Source: Letharia columbiana
Lineage: Eukaryota > Ascomycota > Lecanoromycetes > Lecanorales > Parmeliaceae
Reading direction: 5' to 3'
Length of the DNA stretch: 64,000 bases
Assembly (NCBI RefSeq): GCF_014066305.1
Contig: NW_023501068.1
Span: 589,251-653,250, forward strand
Shown piece by piece: positions 1 through 14,384 of this stretch; positions within the stretch are counted from its first letter, which is position 1; every line of letters starts with the position of its first letter. The notes under the pieces were generated by a model. The model searched no databases and was not told the DNA's origin. It worked only from the letters and a program-made list of their open reading frames with translations. The translations under genes and the position numbers were made by a program.

Positions 1-1404
1 ACTCGAACTAGGCTGGAATTAGATAAAGACGGTGCGTTACGCGGGAAAATCAGACTCACCCCGATTCCCTTGGACACTCCAGTGACAACGTAAACGGACA
101 TGTTGAGTGAGTGCGTAATGATTCTAAGTTGGATAAATTGTGTGTGTATATGTGTAGAAAGCGATAAGGACCTTGTCTCGAATGTTATAATTCGGTTGAT
201 TTGATAGAAAAGAGATCTATAAACGGGAATCATATTACATGCCAGGTGCTTAATACTACTACCCGATTAATAATAGATACCTAGAAACTTGCCTTCAATC
301 TCCCTTGACGTAAGACATTCAGCGTATATTACATATATAGTAGAGTAGAACAGTTTCAGACAGACTTGGCAAACATTCGATTAAATTAATCCCTTATTAG
401 TCAGACGAAAAGTATCAAGATGTCGGAGCCGAGGGGGATACGGAATATATTTCGACTAGACAGGTCTCGTATCTCTAAATTAGAACGATCGGAGTAAGTA
501 ACGGAATTCATTCATAGTAAACCCTTATACTAATAACCCATATAATACTTTCAGAACATCAATATGCCCACCTAACAGCGGCACGAGTTGGGAGTCTCGG
601 ACTTGAACTTTTCACTTTTACTATACCCAGCCTTAAAGTTCGTCCCTCGCTTCCTATCACGTATTAAGCTTGATATACTAGAATAAGCGTACTATATAAG
701 TCAATCACGTGTGTTAGCCTTTAAACTAGATAGTTATAATCTTATTTCTTAAAACTACTCTTACTAGATTATATATAGATTAATATTTAATAAATTTAAT
801 TAGACTTAGTAAGTCTTCTTAGTTTACGCCGTCGTAGATTCATAAAAGAGATATTATTCTCGCACTTTTTTTTACTTATTAAAATATATAATATATATAA
901 TCTACGTAACGAACTTAACTTCGAATAGTTTCTTATCGATAATCCCTCGTTTATATTAATATAGTCTCTCGCGTATAATCTATATATTAAGCTTTTAATC
1001 TCTAAGTTATTAAATTAAGATAAAAGATAATATTAATTCTTTATATTATACGACTTTAGATCTATAAATAAAATTTATAATCTATTTTATTAATTAGAAT
1101 TATCGAGTAAATTTAATAAGCGAACTTTAATAAGCGATATTTAAATTCTTTATATCTAAATAATTAAAAGACTAAATTTTAGAATTTTTAAAATATTAAA
1201 ATATATAAATTACGCTTTATAATTTAGAAAAAATCTAAAAAGATTTAATAGAAAATAAAAAAGCTATTTTAAATTTAAATAATATATCTTTTTTTCGATT
1301 AAGACTATCGTGCGAACTTTAATAACTAAAATTTAAACTTCTTATCGTTAAATAATTATAAGACTAAATTTTTAATTTTTTATATTATTAAAACGCGTAA
1401 TCTA
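1..1404. repeat. AT-rich, RIP-degraded repeat DNA (left flank)
   Basis: No gene is supportable here. Bases 1-700 are moderately AT-rich; from about 720 the DNA becomes strongly AT-rich with very few CA/TG dinucleotides, the expected end state of repeat-induced point mutation. Around 1085-1370 it contains copies of a small dispersed repeat, recognisable by phrases like AAGCGATATTTRAATTC followed by a run ending in AATAGAAAATAAAAAAG, that recurs near 8.9, 9.4, 9.6, 17.7 and 17.95 kb and, inverted, near 18.5 and 22.8 kb. Confidence 0.75.
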
Positions 1405-1409
1405 TACTC

Positions 1410-1561
1410 TATTAAAATATGAAGATAGAATACTTAGTTATATTAACTATAGAGTTCTATAAAAGAAAAGAGCGACTTAACACAGACGCGCTAAGGCGTG
1501 TCACGTGACGTAGTTACATGATCGTTAAGACGCCAAGAGTTACGTAATCCGAATTTCAACA
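1410..1561 (-). repeat. 3' LTR of the copia element
   Basis: This is a 152-bp direct repeat of 8340-8491, nearly colinear throughout. The differences are mostly C-T or G-A transitions, as RIP produces. This copy is the less mutated one and keeps CACGTGACG where the partner has TACGTAACG. Confidence 0.85.
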
Positions 1562-1724
1562 CTCTTCTTCGCATATATTCTTTTATAAGCGAAATCTAGT
1601 AAATACGAAGTTCAATACTAACGGCGTTAAAATTAGATAGATAAGGTGAGACTAGCGTCGAGTAATAAGCGTAAATCAATATCGAATAGTTAAGGTAAGT
1701 TAGTGTCGGGTATTTAGCGTAAAA

Positions 1725-1965
1725 AACACACCCCCTATACCTCTACCCCCTTATACGAATGAAATTAAAAAATACGAGATTTAAAGTTTACGATGTCCAG
1801 AATAGGGTAGGTAAAGTGAAAAGTCGAAATCTGAAAATGACTATGTCAAACCATAGCCCGCACCCAAATTCCACTTTTTATCAAAAAGCGGTTTTTCGGA
1901 AATTTTATTTTCAGGCCATCTGGTGCACACCAAAAATCGATCGATTCGAGGCCGGAGAATATTTA
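1725..1965. other. Unmutated island inside the RIP region
   Basis: About 240 bp with normal base composition (runs of C, many CA and TG dinucleotides) lie just inside the left LTR of the copia element, surrounded by heavily RIPed sequence. It contains a 69-codon open frame from 1759, but nothing in that frame resembles a protein I know and I do not call it a gene. It may be a later insertion or a single-copy stretch that escaped RIP. Confidence 0.5.
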
Positions 1966-3289
1966 TGAGAATAACTGAAATAATTGAAAGAAATTCTTCT
2001 AGCTATATGTCGCCGACTGTAAGATCTCTATAAGAGTCGTTTTAGATAATTAGTCCTTAGCAATAGTAGCTGCAATAGCGATAATTTGAAGGTATAATAT
2101 TCGAGACATTAATAACAAATAGATATAGATTTCTCGAAAGAGCTCTAGAAGTTTTAATAACGATAGCGGTAATAGCGCTAAAGAAATAGTCGTTTCGGTA
2201 TAAAATAACGAGTTCGTAGAGTATTAAGCTTAATATAGCGGCTCGGCGAACGACTTAAGTCGATTATTTATAATGCGAAGACTAATAAAATAGCTCCCCT
2301 AAAGTAAGTAACTTCTTTATATTAAGATTATTAAGCTATAATTATAAGCGATATTTCAATCTAATAAATCGACGAAAACTCTTAAACTTATTCTTATAGA
2401 GGGTCTTAATAAGATTATCGACTATCTATCGATTAATAGAGATATATTCTAAAGCGACGTTCTTAGCGATAACTTATTCTCGTATATAGTAATATTAAAT
2501 ATTAATATATTTAATATAGATATAGAATTAGAGATTCTTAGCTAGTATTATAGCGCCTTAATTATTATAAAAGATAATTATCGCTTACGTTTATTTATTA
2601 CTAAAATTAAGCTAATTTAGAAGATCGCGTAGTTAAATTACTTCCTTAATAGTCTATATTTAATCGATATATTTAATCTTATAAGTCGAGAGCGCTACGA
2701 TAAGCTATCGCTTCGATAATTAATTAATAATCTCGCTATCGATATCAAATATATACTTAAATATAAAGCGATAGATATCTTAATTATCAACTTAATCGAC
2801 GTCGATATAATCGCTTAAAGATTTTAAATCTCCTCTAAAGACGAGTTAGTAATCGACGATTTATCTAAGATAGCGAAAAATCCGCTTAATCGCTTTCTAA
2901 TAGGCTTTATTAGAGTTTAAGCTATATCGAGATATTATTAAAATCGTAAATATAATATCTAATCTCGTATTAAGCATTACATATATTAATAATTCTATTA
3001 TCAACTAGTATTTAATATAAAAGACTTCGAAGACTTAAAAGTCCTCTTCGAATATTTAATATCTTTCGATATCTATAAAAGTAGATATATCTTTAAATTC
3101 CTATATACTATATTTAGTAAGAAACTTTTTAATATATTCTATCTAATCGAGTTAAATAATATAATTAATACGATCTCTAATAATAGTTATATTTAGATAA
3201 TAGATATATAATCTTAAGTTAATTATTTCGAAGTAATTACTAAGTTTATCTTTAATATCTTAAATTTCTACTTTATTAAAGTTAACTAA

Positions 3290-3757
3290 GAGGATATTAT
3301 CTATATAGATTATAATAATTATAATATCGTTAATAAAGATCGAGAAATTAGCCGTAATAGGCTTAAAGCCTAATTCTTTTAGATATATAGAGAGGGTATT
3401 ATATTAGACTCTCGAGGATTACTTTAAATCGTATAGCGTCTTCTTTAGCTTATATATCTTATACTTATCACTCATCTTAAAGTCTATAAACTACATTATA
3501 TAAATAATTTCCTTTATATTATTATAGAGAAAAGTAATTTTAATATTCATTTACTTTAATTTTTAATTAAGGGCTATCGCTAAAGTAAAGATCGCTTTAT
3601 AGCTTATAAACTTAACTACGAAGGCGAAAGTCTTATTAAAATCCACGCCTTCGCGCTATTTAAAATTACGAATTACTTATCGAGCTTTATACCGCATAAT
3701 CTCCTCTATAAAACCTCGCTTAAATTTATAAACCCATTTACCGCCTAGAGTATACAT
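3290..3757 (-). pseudogene. Copia reverse transcriptase remnant
   Basis: On the minus strand the segment reads through copia RT landmarks in order: a WVYKFK start, a VDFNKTFA motif, an ITFLYNNIKEIIY stretch that corresponds to the family's ...AFLYGDIDEEIY, a KTLYDLK box, and YIDNILI in place of the YVDDLLI catalytic box. Several Gln and Trp codons have become stops (CAG or CAA to TAG or TAA, TGG to TAG), the expected RIP outcome. The catalytic DD is altered to DN, so the product would be inactive even without stops. Confidence 0.8.
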
Positions 3758-6700
3758 ATTTAAGAGTAGATTTACTAAGATTTAAATATTATTAGCTATA
3801 AGAAAATCAACTTCTTTCTATATAATAAATTTCTATTTCATTTTTCGATATTCATTTACTATTATCTCTTAATAGATTTAAGGCTTAAATAGCTTAAAAG
3901 TATTAACTTTAACTAAAAGAGCGAGTAAATCTAGCGAAAGATCGCGATAAGCTTTAAAAACTTCGTATCGCTTAGGCTACTTTAAGAAAGACTATCAATT
4001 AGTTATAGATCTAATTATAGACCTTACTAGAGCTTATAAAGCTATCGAGATAGATTTCGCGAGCGTATTTTCGCTTAGAGTTTCAAGTAATTTCGACTCT
4101 ATCCCCTTTAAATATATCTACGAAGATATCTATAGCGATATCTCTCTAATAAAGATTCATATAATAATAACAAATTCTCTTCTAACGGCTTTAACTAAGA
4201 TAATTACCACTTCGATAAATATTTCCCATCTTATTCTTTTCGAGGCTTTCTCCTTTAAAACTAATATTAAAGAGGCGGTTAATAGCTTATATACGATCTT
4301 TTCTAGCGCATCTATATAACGCTTATTTCTATTCTTAGACAGATTTTAATTATTAACCTCTCTTTCCTTAGCGAGATTAAGCTTAAATAAGATAGACTTA
4401 AAAAAAACGTTATTAATTTAAGTTATATTTAAATAAACCTAAATTTTATTATTTAATATTAGTATATAATAAAATTGATTAGCTTTATAGTTAATTAAGC
4501 GCCTCTTATAAGCGTAGTTCTCATATTTAATTTAACTAATATTTAGCAAATATATTTAATAGAAATTAATTTATTCGATGATTTAAAGATATAAAATATT
4601 AGATAAATAGTCTATAAAGGCCTTATAAGGGATAACGTTCCTTCTTAATATTAATTATAGATTGCGTAGGTAATTAGAAGCCCGCGTAAATTTCGACTAG
4701 TACTTTTATAATAGCCTACTCTCTTTAAGTATAGCGCTAGCCTTACTTTATATCGTTTAGTCGAGATATTTAAATTTATTATTTATTTAGAAGTTATTAG
4801 ATATAATATCTTCCTAGATAATTTCTTTAATAAGCCGAAAGGTATATATATTATAGTTATTATACTCGGAATTATAATTACTACGAAACCTAATATAAAC
4901 GTAATTTCTATATTCGACTTAATTTAGAAAAGACTTAAATATCGCGAGGATTATAGGATTATTCTTATTAGAAAGTAAGAATATAGCGAAATAAAGCGTT
5001 TTATCGTCTAGAAAGATTGCTATTTATTTATAATTATTATAAGAAATAGGGAAAAACTCTTAAAGATTACTATAGATTAGGTTATTCTCTTAGCGACCTA
5101 ATATTATATAACGCTTATATGATTTAACTTTTATATTAATAATGCTATATAGTTCGCACGCGTCCCTAGAGAGTAAAATAAATAAATTTATTTCGATATA
5201 TATTTTAGCTAATTTCTTAAGATTCTAAAACTCTAAGTAGTTATAATGAGCGTATCATATACGTAAGATTTTCTTATCGATTTGAGAATCTAGAGTATTA
5301 GCGAATAAGAATAAGAATTTAGATTTAGACATAGATATAAATATAGTAGACTTATCATAGATAGAGATATCTTTATTAATGATTGCTAAGTATATAAGAG
5401 TCTCTATCTATACATCTAGCGTATAAAGATGATTACGCTAGCGTCTAAAAATAATATTATACTCCTCTACTCTAATACTCTCGAATATAAGCTAAAGAAA
5501 ATAGTTTTAATCTTCGAGTTACTCTTAAGAAATTAGATTAAAGTTACTATTAGAAATATACTAGATATCTTTCACGCATAAAATTCGTTTACTCTCGAGA
5601 CTCTTATATTTAAGCTTAATACGCTTAAAGTCAATAGCTATAGCTAAGCTATTAACTTTATTAACTAGACGATATAATTTAAATAAAATAAAGATTTAAA
5701 AGACTAAGAAGTTACGAGTAATATACTAAGTATAAATACTATTAATAAATTATAGATATAATAATATAATAGCTATAAACACCGAAGAAGTTTAATCTAT
5801 AGTCTTTAAGCCCTTTTTAATAAAGGAATAATAGACTCGATTCTATAAGGACTAAGAATTAGCGATAAGATATATAATATTCTCTAAGTTAAAATTAGTA
5901 TATACTATGAAACTATATATTATTATTAGCTGAGTATACGCTATAATAACCTTAATACTACTAAGCTAGCGATTAATAATAGACTTATTAATTTAAGTAT
6001 TTTTATCTTTATCACCCGAGCTAGAGGAATTATTATTATTACCTCTCTTACCGCCATCTTTATTACTATAACTATCACGACCTCCGTAACTACCGCGACC
6101 TCCCCTACTACTATTACTATTTCATTTCTTAAATTCGAAGTATAAAATAATATATTCGATATCGTTATACTAGTCCTTTTTATAGTAGTTATAATACTTA
6201 CAAGTCTAAGTATAAATACGAGAGTTACTAGTATAAGCTTCTTATTAAATTCTATACTCGATAGTTCCGCCGGCGATAACTAACGTAATAACGCTCTATA
6301 AGTTATATATAAAGAAGTTATTAACTAGCGCAATTAGTATATAAGCTTTAATACTAATCGAGTTAATGAAATTAGTTATAATATTAATAAATCGAGTAAT
6401 CGCGTAGTTTAGATCGAACTTTACGATATTATTATTCTTAAAAACATTATAGTTTTAATTATATTATTCGCAATATAAATTATATAGAGAATTTAAGTCT
6501 AAATAAAAGCGATAAATCTTTCAATTTTTATTAAACTTTAACTTCGAAAATAAATTATCGAACTCGTCTAGAATCTTTATAAATCTATCGACGTAGAATT
6601 AGAGATCGTTATCACACTTCGCAAAAATAACGTTATTCATCTTTCTAAACGTGGAATTAAGAATACTCGAGCTCTAGAGCTTAAACTCATTTAGAGTCTC

Positions 6701-8339
6701 TTAGACTTCTTTAATATTAGTCTTATTCTTAATCTTAGAATATAAATTCTTTTTATAGCGCAATTTTAGTATAATATAGATTTAATCTTATATCTATAGT
6801 TAGCTATTAACCTAGGCTTTAGTAATAATAATATTAATAATTAGCTTTATATAATCTTTTTCGATATAGCGCTATAGCCGAAATAGCTTTAATTTATTCT
6901 TAAACTATTACTTTTAGATTTAATAATTAAAGATATCTTTAAGTTTATTAATATTATCGAGGTAACTTAAAGAGATCGAGATTTTAAATTTCTCGAAAGA
7001 TATAATACTTAGAGGCTTAATAAGCTCTCTTTATTAGAGAATAAGCTAGATAAGCTAAATAAGCTCGCTCTATTAAAGTCTAAGTTTAAAGATAAAGCCT
7101 ATATATTAATAAGGCTTAAAGAAATAATTAAGATAAGCGATATCGACGAGATTAAGCGCGCTCGAAGATTAAAAAGATCTTCGTTAAAGATTAGCTCTAA
7201 TAGAGACTTAGAGGTTAATTACCTTAATATCGAATTAGAATTAATAAGAGAGCTTAGTATATACTTACTCTCGCTATTAAAATATTCCTTATAGTATATT
7301 AGAGATTTAAGCGTATAAGAGAAGTCTTACTAAGCTTTAAAATTAGCTTAATATAGCTTAGATCTTTATTTACGAAGATTTATTATTTATTAATACTCGA
7401 AATAGCGAATAATATTCTATCGAAAAGTTAAGTAATTAATAAATTTTAAAGATATTAAAGTAGTTTAAGAACGTCGTAATAATACGAATTTATCTCTTAT
7501 ACGCAGATACGATACTATATTATTAAGATTATATTAGCCATCTTAATAGCTAAAAGCTTTAATTATCTTCTCTAAAATTAATTTAACTAAAGTTCGAGAT
7601 CGAGATTAAGACCGATCGCAAGGTTATTTACTTACTATCGAGATATTTTACCTCTAAGATAAGTACTCACATTAAGGCTTCTTTACGACAATAGAGATTT
7701 CTTTCCCCTTTTACTTTCAAGATTAGAATTTTTACTCTTTCGATTAATATACCTCTATTAGCGATGATTAAGAACTACGCAATTAGCGTCGAAGCTAAAG
7801 TTATTTCCTCTTAAATTATACTTCTCTCAGCGATGGCTAAGATAACTAGTTTTTAGTCTCTATTACGAATATTTTATAATTAAATAAATACGAAGTCTAA
7901 ATACTCGCTATCTAATTCTTTAATATTTACGATATATAAATAAAAGCGTATTACTTCTTTATTTAGCGTATTTCATATAAGAAAGCTAGTAATATTTTAG
8001 AGACCTTAGCGATAATATAATTTAATTAATTATATAGCGGCTTTAATAATCTTAACTAGATATAATATATCTTAACTCGCTTTATATTACTTTAGTTAAG
8101 AAGTAAAAGTACTTAAGCGAAAGCCCTTAGCTCTTAAATTATAGGCGAATTATAGTTATTTAAATTTAGAATAATTATTTTAAAATAGAAATTTTCTATA
8201 GTAAGAAGATTAATAAAGCCTTCTATAGTTATAATTATCTTTATTATAATAGATATAAATATTTAAAAATAACCGTAGCCATAGCGATAAATTATATTAT
8301 TACTAAAATAGTTATTAAGTATAGCTTAAGCTTATAATC

Positions 8340-8491
8340 TATTAAAATATAAAGATAGAATACTTAGTTATATTAACTATAGAGTTCTATAAAAAAAAAA
8401 AGCGACTTAATATAAGCGCGCTAAGGCGTATTACGTAACGTAGTTACGTAATTATTAAGACGCTAAAAGTTACGTAATTCGAATTTTAATA
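8340..8491 (-). repeat. 5' LTR of the copia element
   Basis: Partner of 1410-1561 at equal length (152 bp), more heavily converted to A/T. It is followed by the TACTC target-site copy. Confidence 0.85.
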
Positions 8492-8496
8492 TACTC

Positions 8497-10429
8497 TATA
8501 ATTTAAAATAATAATTTAAAGATTTTAATAGAAAATAATAAAGTAATTAAAGAGTTAAAAATAGAGTAAGAGATTTTAATAGTTATAAATATATTAAGAA
8601 ATTAATATAATATAACTTATAAATATAATATAGTAGAAAGATTTTTATTAACTATATATTTATAGAGTAGATATATATAAAGAAAGACGCGTTAAGATTT
8701 AATTAGAAAGATATAGCGAGTATAGAAAATTAATTCGTAATAGAATATTAATTTATTTACTTATAGTATCTAATTAAAAAGCGTAATAACTCTAAATTTA
8801 TAATTAACTATATATATAAATTTAAGATTTTTTAACTTAACTCTATCTTATTCTTTTATATATATTCTTTTAATTATATTATTTAATACGAGTAAATAGA
8901 TAAGCGATCTTTGATAAGCGAACTTTGATGAGCGATATTTGAATTCCTTGCGCTTTAATGATTATAAGACAAATTTTCAAAATTCTTAAAGTTTCGAAAA
9001 GCCTAAATAGCGTTTTAAAATTTGAAAAAAAAAAATTCAAAATTTTAATAGAAAATAAAAAAGTTATTACTATTATGAATAACGTATATCTATAGTTTAA
9101 TAAGAGAGGCGCGGGAGGGCGAGATTTTGATGGTTACGGACGCTAATTTATTTATCCGCGATAATTTAGCGAGTCTAATTAAAGAGCGTAGTAACTCTAA
9201 ATTAATAATTAACTGTATATATCAATTTAAGATTTTCTAGTTTAGCTCTATCTTATTCTATTATATATACTAATATTATTTATTTAATAAATTTTAATAG
9301 TAAAAAGTATTAAAAAATAAAAAATAAATAATAATATTATAAATTTATATATAATTATAAGATACGAGTAAAGGTCTATAAATTAAATTTATAATCGTTT
9401 TATTAATTAGAACTGTCGAGTAAATTTAATAAGCGATCTTTAATAAGCGATATTTGAATTCTTTATCTTTGAAGAACTATAAGACTAAATTTTAAGATTC
9501 TTTTTTTATTTAAAAGCCTATATTACGTTCTATAATTTAAAAGAAGAATCTTAAAATTTTAATAGAAAATAAAAAAGTTATTCTAAAATTAGATAATGTG
9601 CATCTGTTTTTTAATTAAGGCTATCGAGCGAATTGAATAAGCGAATTTTAATAAGCGATATTTGAAATCCTTACCCTTTAATAATTAGAAGACTAAATTT
9701 TAGAATTTTTACGTTATTAAAAAGCGAACGTTATAGACTATAATTTGAAAAAAAATCTAAAAAATTTAATAGAAAATAGTAAAGTTATTAAGGAGTTAAA
9801 AGTAGAGTAAGAGATTTTTTAATAGTTATAAATACTAATTTATTTACTCGCGATAATTTAGTCGATCTAATTAAAGAGCGTAGATCTTATAAATTTATAA
9901 TTAATTATATATATAAATTTAAGATTTTATAATTTAGCTCTATCTTATTCTATTATATAGAGATCTATATCGAAAGTTCTATATTCGTTAAGACTCTTAC
10001 GCTTAGACTTCGAATAACGCCTTATCTAAAGAATTATCTAAATAATACGTCTAGAGTTCTTCGAAATCGCACCTAGCTCTAGTTAGATTTCGAGGCTTAT
10101 TACCCCTATTAAGACTAAAAGAAGTATCTTAAGTTTTATTATACGCTATAAGAAGATATTTTTAGACTTCTCTTTTATAGAGCCGCTTTTCGAAAGTAGA
10201 ATTAGAGCTATATTAGTGCGGGTATAGAACTTTTAATATAGATCTCTATAGATATTAATTAATTATTTTATATAATTATAAAGTAAATTAATATAATTAT
10301 AAAGTAAATTAATATAATATTAAAGTAAATTAATATAATATTAAAGTAAACTAATATAATATTAAATTTAAATTAATATAGAATTTAATTAGAATTTAAT
10401 TTATAATATTATAGATAGAATATATATAT
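8497..10429. repeat. Cluster of small AT-rich dispersed repeats and a short tandem array
   Basis: No gene seen. Degenerate copies of one repeat family recur at about 8885-9275, 9360-9610 and 9620-9960. Each copy runs from a CGAGTAAA...AAATTTATAA end through a GATAAGCGATATTTGAATTC core to an AAATTTAAGATTTT end. At about 10277-10381 a roughly 21-bp unit (AATTAATATAATATTAAAGTA) is repeated about five times. Between these lie featureless AT-rich bases. Confidence 0.65.
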
Positions 10430-10434
10430 ATAAG

Positions 10435-10711
10435 ATTATTAGGCTTAATGCGTTATAGACCTTAACGCTACTTACGTTAAGACGCCGATATCATATATAC
10501 TATATTAGAGTCCCTTTTAGAGTTTAGTTTTAATAATATATCTTATATATCTAGAGGCTTAGCGGATATAGGTCTACTTTATATATCTCGAAGTTTTAAT
10601 ATTTTTTAGAGATTAGTTCTATTATTAAATATACTATTAAATTCTATAACGATATTATATCTTTTATAATTTATATTCGCTAGCTAATTATTAGTAGACT
10701 ACGCTCTTATA
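10435..10711 (+). repeat. 5' LTR of the gypsy element
   Basis: This 277-bp copy is colinear with 17281-17557. Shared phrases include ATCATATATACTATATTAGA and TTCGCTAGCTAATTATTAGT, allowing transitions. Confidence 0.85.
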
Positions 10712-12628
10712 ATTCTAATCTCTCTATCTTTTAAAGGAAAAAATCTATTATTATTACGATATTAAGTTTATCTCTAAATTATATAATAAAAAATGAAGAT
10801 AATATTAAAAGTTATTATAGCGCTAATAATAAGTTTAAGAATTTTTTATTAGTAGAAGATTTTACTATAGAAGAACGTCTTATAGTCGCTAAGGCCGAAA
10901 ATCGTCGTCTAAAATAAGAATAAAAATTGATTATATTAAAGGTTTATAATCGCGAGCTTTATAACGTTAGCTTATTATCTATAACTAGCGAGAGTTTATC
11001 TATATCGATTACTATCGCGTCTCTAGCGAATATATTAATTAAGATAAAAATACTTCGCTCTAAAAGAATATATTCTTATAAGGGTATTAGTAAGGGAGAG
11101 CACCTACGCTAATTCCGCGAAGTCGAAATTAAGTTTCTTATAAGTTCTAAGTATTTTATTATTAACTAATTAAGAATTATCTATTATATATAATTCTTAG
11201 AAAACGACTTTAATACTTAATAATATAAATATTACTAAATCTATAACCTAAGAGATATAACTTTCGAATTCTTTAAGTAGTTTCTATTTAATTTAGTAGC
11301 GAATCTAGTAAATCGCCGTCTTCTCGCTTACGAAAAGTAAGAGAAAGCTAAATAACGCTTTAATTAGAAGATATCTATTTTTAAGATCTATTTAAAGAAG
11401 CTAGAGATCTATATAATTCTATTTTCTAAAAAGTATTAAGCTAATTTCTTCTTAACTAAACTTAGATTAGAGCTTAAAAATAAGATTTTAAATACTAATA
11501 GTATACCGAAGTAATAGAAAGAAATTCTTATCTAGACTATTATATAGAAAAAGATTTTAAAACGCGTACGCTTCGGCGGCGATTTTTATTTAAAATCTTT
11601 AGAGGAATCCGCTAAGAATAAGCTCTTAAAGAATCGAATTTCGAAGTCTAAATTAGCTTTAAATAGCGGCGCTTACGTAGCGCGTACTTAAGACAATAAT
11701 ATAAAGTATAAAACTAAATTCTTTAATCCTAATTATAAAAAGAATAGTTATTTTTATTATAGAAAATAGGGTTATTAAATATTTAAGTATTTAAATCTCG
11801 ATAAATCGCCTATAGTATATATCGGCGTAGTATTAATAAAAAAAGATTTAGTCTTATAATCGTCTTAGAAGTAAGATAAGAATAATAATTAATAGAGATA
11901 ATCTCTTCTATCTTTACGAAAGAGTGAATAAAGCTTTAGAGTAAATAGAGATAACTCATTACTTTACTCGACACTAAAGCGTATATTAATTTAATTTCGT
12001 AAAAGTTCGTAATCTAATAAAACTTAAAATTTTATAACGCTATCTTACTATAATCGAAAGCGCTAAGCGACTAAAGTATATATTACTATAGCGCGTATTA
12101 GCTAAATTACTAGTTAGTAAATAGTTAAGATTAGAGTAGAAAATATAATATACTTTTCTATATTATTAATTAAAAAGGCCTTAATATTATATTAAGTATA
12201 CTCGAGCTAAATTAATTATAAGTATTATTAAATCTAATAACGAAGTAGTAGTAGTTTAAAGTTAACGCTAGCAAATTACAAATTAAAAAATTAACTAAAT
12301 TTATTCGAACTATCAAAGAGAAGTTAAATATATTCGCGATTATATACGCTATAGTAGCGCGAAGCGAATCGAAAAATAAGCGTAATCTAGAGCTTTCTTA
12401 GAAGTTATTAGAGTTTAATAATATTTTTTTTAATAAAAAAGTAGAGATCTTATTTACGCTTAAGTAGAGGGATTATACTATTAAGATTAAAAGCGATAAG
12501 AAACCGCTATATAGCTTCTTATATAATCTATTTTAAACGAAATTAACGAAGCTATAGTATTATCTAAAGAACTCTCTTTAGAAAGATTAGATTTACTACT
12601 CGACTTTCTTAGCCGAAGTATTAATTCT

Positions 12629-12985
12629 TTTTATTCTCAAAAAGAATAAGAAGCTTTATCTTTACGTTGATTATCGGGGTCTAAACGCGATAACTATTAA
12701 AAATCGATACCCGCTACTTCTAATTATCGAGACTTTAAATTACTTATATAAGATTAAAGTCTTTATAAAGCTAGATCTTAAGAATATTTATTATTAAATT
12801 CGAATTAAAGAAGATAATAAGTGGAAAATAGCGTTTCGTAATCGCTACGGCTACTTCGAATATTTAATTATATCTTTTAATCTTATTAATATATTAATAA
12901 CTTTTTAAGCGTATATTAATAGAGCTCTTATAGATCTAATAAATATAATATATATAGTATATTTAGATAATATTCTAATTTATAA
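12629..12985 (+). pseudogene. Gypsy reverse transcriptase remnant
   Basis: The forward frame shows the Ty3/gypsy RT order: YVDYRGLNAITIKNRYPL, then a KLDLKNIYY segment (family KLDLRGAYN), WKIAFRNRYGYFEYLI, then YLDNILIY in place of YLDDILIY. Glutamine codons have become stops and one catalytic Asp has become Asn, both expected from RIP. Integrase, with a conserved SIDFIIGL start and a VDRFIK box, follows at 14385-14710. Confidence 0.85.
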
Positions 12986-14384
12986 TACTAACTTAGCGAA
13001 GTATTAGCGATATATTAAATAAGTACTTAAGCGTTTACGCTAGTTTTAACTATATATTAATTTAAAGAAGTATTAATTCTATATTAAATAGATTAAGTTT
13101 CTAGAGTTTATTATATCTATCGAAGATATTATAATAAATTAAAAATATATTACTATTATTAAGAAGTAATTAAAATTAAAAAGTTATCGAGATATATAAG
13201 TCTTTTTAGATTTTATTAATTTCTATTAATAATTTATTTATGGCTATTTTAGTATAGTAGCGTTATTTACTAACTTACTTAAAGAGAGTAAAAATAATAA
13301 GAAATCTAGATTATTAGAGTAGATAGATAACGCTAAGTTAACGTTTTAGTAGCTTTAAAGTACTTTTATAACCGCGCTATTTCTACGCTACTATAATTTA
13401 AATTTAAAGCTATATCTTAAGATTAACACTTTTAACTTTAATATAAAAATTATACTTTTATAATCGAATAAAAATAACTATTAACGATTAGTAGTATTCT
13501 AATCTAGAAAAATAATTTCTATAGAGTAAAACTATAAGATCTATAATTAAGAATTACTCGCTATTATAGCGTCTATAAAATAATAGCGTTATTATCTAGA
13601 AGGTAATACGTTTTATATTAAAGTTCTAACGAATTATAATAATCTTAAAGACTTTATAAAGTAGAAGAAATTAAACTTTAGATAAGCCCGTTAAGCGTTA
13701 AAGTTAGTTATTTATAACTTTAAGATTTTTTATTAAATAAGTAAATTAAACTCTATTAACCCGCTATCGCGGCGCCTTAACTATAAGAGAATTTCGCTAT
13801 TAAATATTAAACTTTTATTAACACTATAGAATAAATTTATACTTTAAATTAATAGCGAGTAATTATAAAGAAATAAGAAGATTATAGTGGCGATAATATT
13901 CATATTTTATATTATTAGCGTCTAGATAGTTATTTCTAAAAGAGAGCTTAAGATCGTATAAGAGATTACTTATAACGTATTTTAAAGACTAATAAAAATA
14001 TTAATTCGAGATCTATAAGTTTATAATAATTAAATAAGCTCTTTTCGAATTAATATTAATAAGCTAGCGGTTAAGCGTCGCGCGCGTAATTAAGTATAAA
14101 TTTTAGATTTTAAGAGACTATTAAGATATAATAGTTATCTTTATATCTCTAGAAATAAGATCTTAAGAGAAGAGCTTATTAGTAAATACTATAATAATTT
14201 ATTATTAGAATACTTTAGCGCTATAAAGACGTATAAGCTATTTATTTATAAATATTATTAGAATAAAAGTCTAAAGTAAGTTATCGACTATATTAAGATA
14301 TATAATATTTATTAGCGAATTAAAGCTTCGTAATATTATCTATATAACGAGTTAAGCTCGCTTCTCATCGCTATTAAGCTATAA

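Larger units (their letters stand above)
1405..8496 (-). mobile_element. RIP-degraded Ty1/copia LTR retrotransposon with both LTRs and TSD
   Basis: Two direct repeats of 152 bp (1410-1561 and 8340-8491) bound the element. In reverse orientation the LTR begins TGTTG. The flanks carry a matching 5-bp target-site duplication TACTC (1405-1409 and 8492-8496). Reverse-complement reading between 3757 and 3290 shows a copia reverse transcriptase full of stop codons. A gag-like CCHC knuckle relic lies near 6150-6210, next to a less mutated Gly/Arg/Asn/Ser-rich stretch (about 6000-6120). Gag at high and RT at low coordinates agrees with minus-strand orientation. The element is non-autonomous now: stops occur every few codons. 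Confidence 0.85.

Noticed and set aside
10927..11112. 61-codon frame in the gypsy element
   Set aside because: Chance open stretch in RIPed gag sequence.
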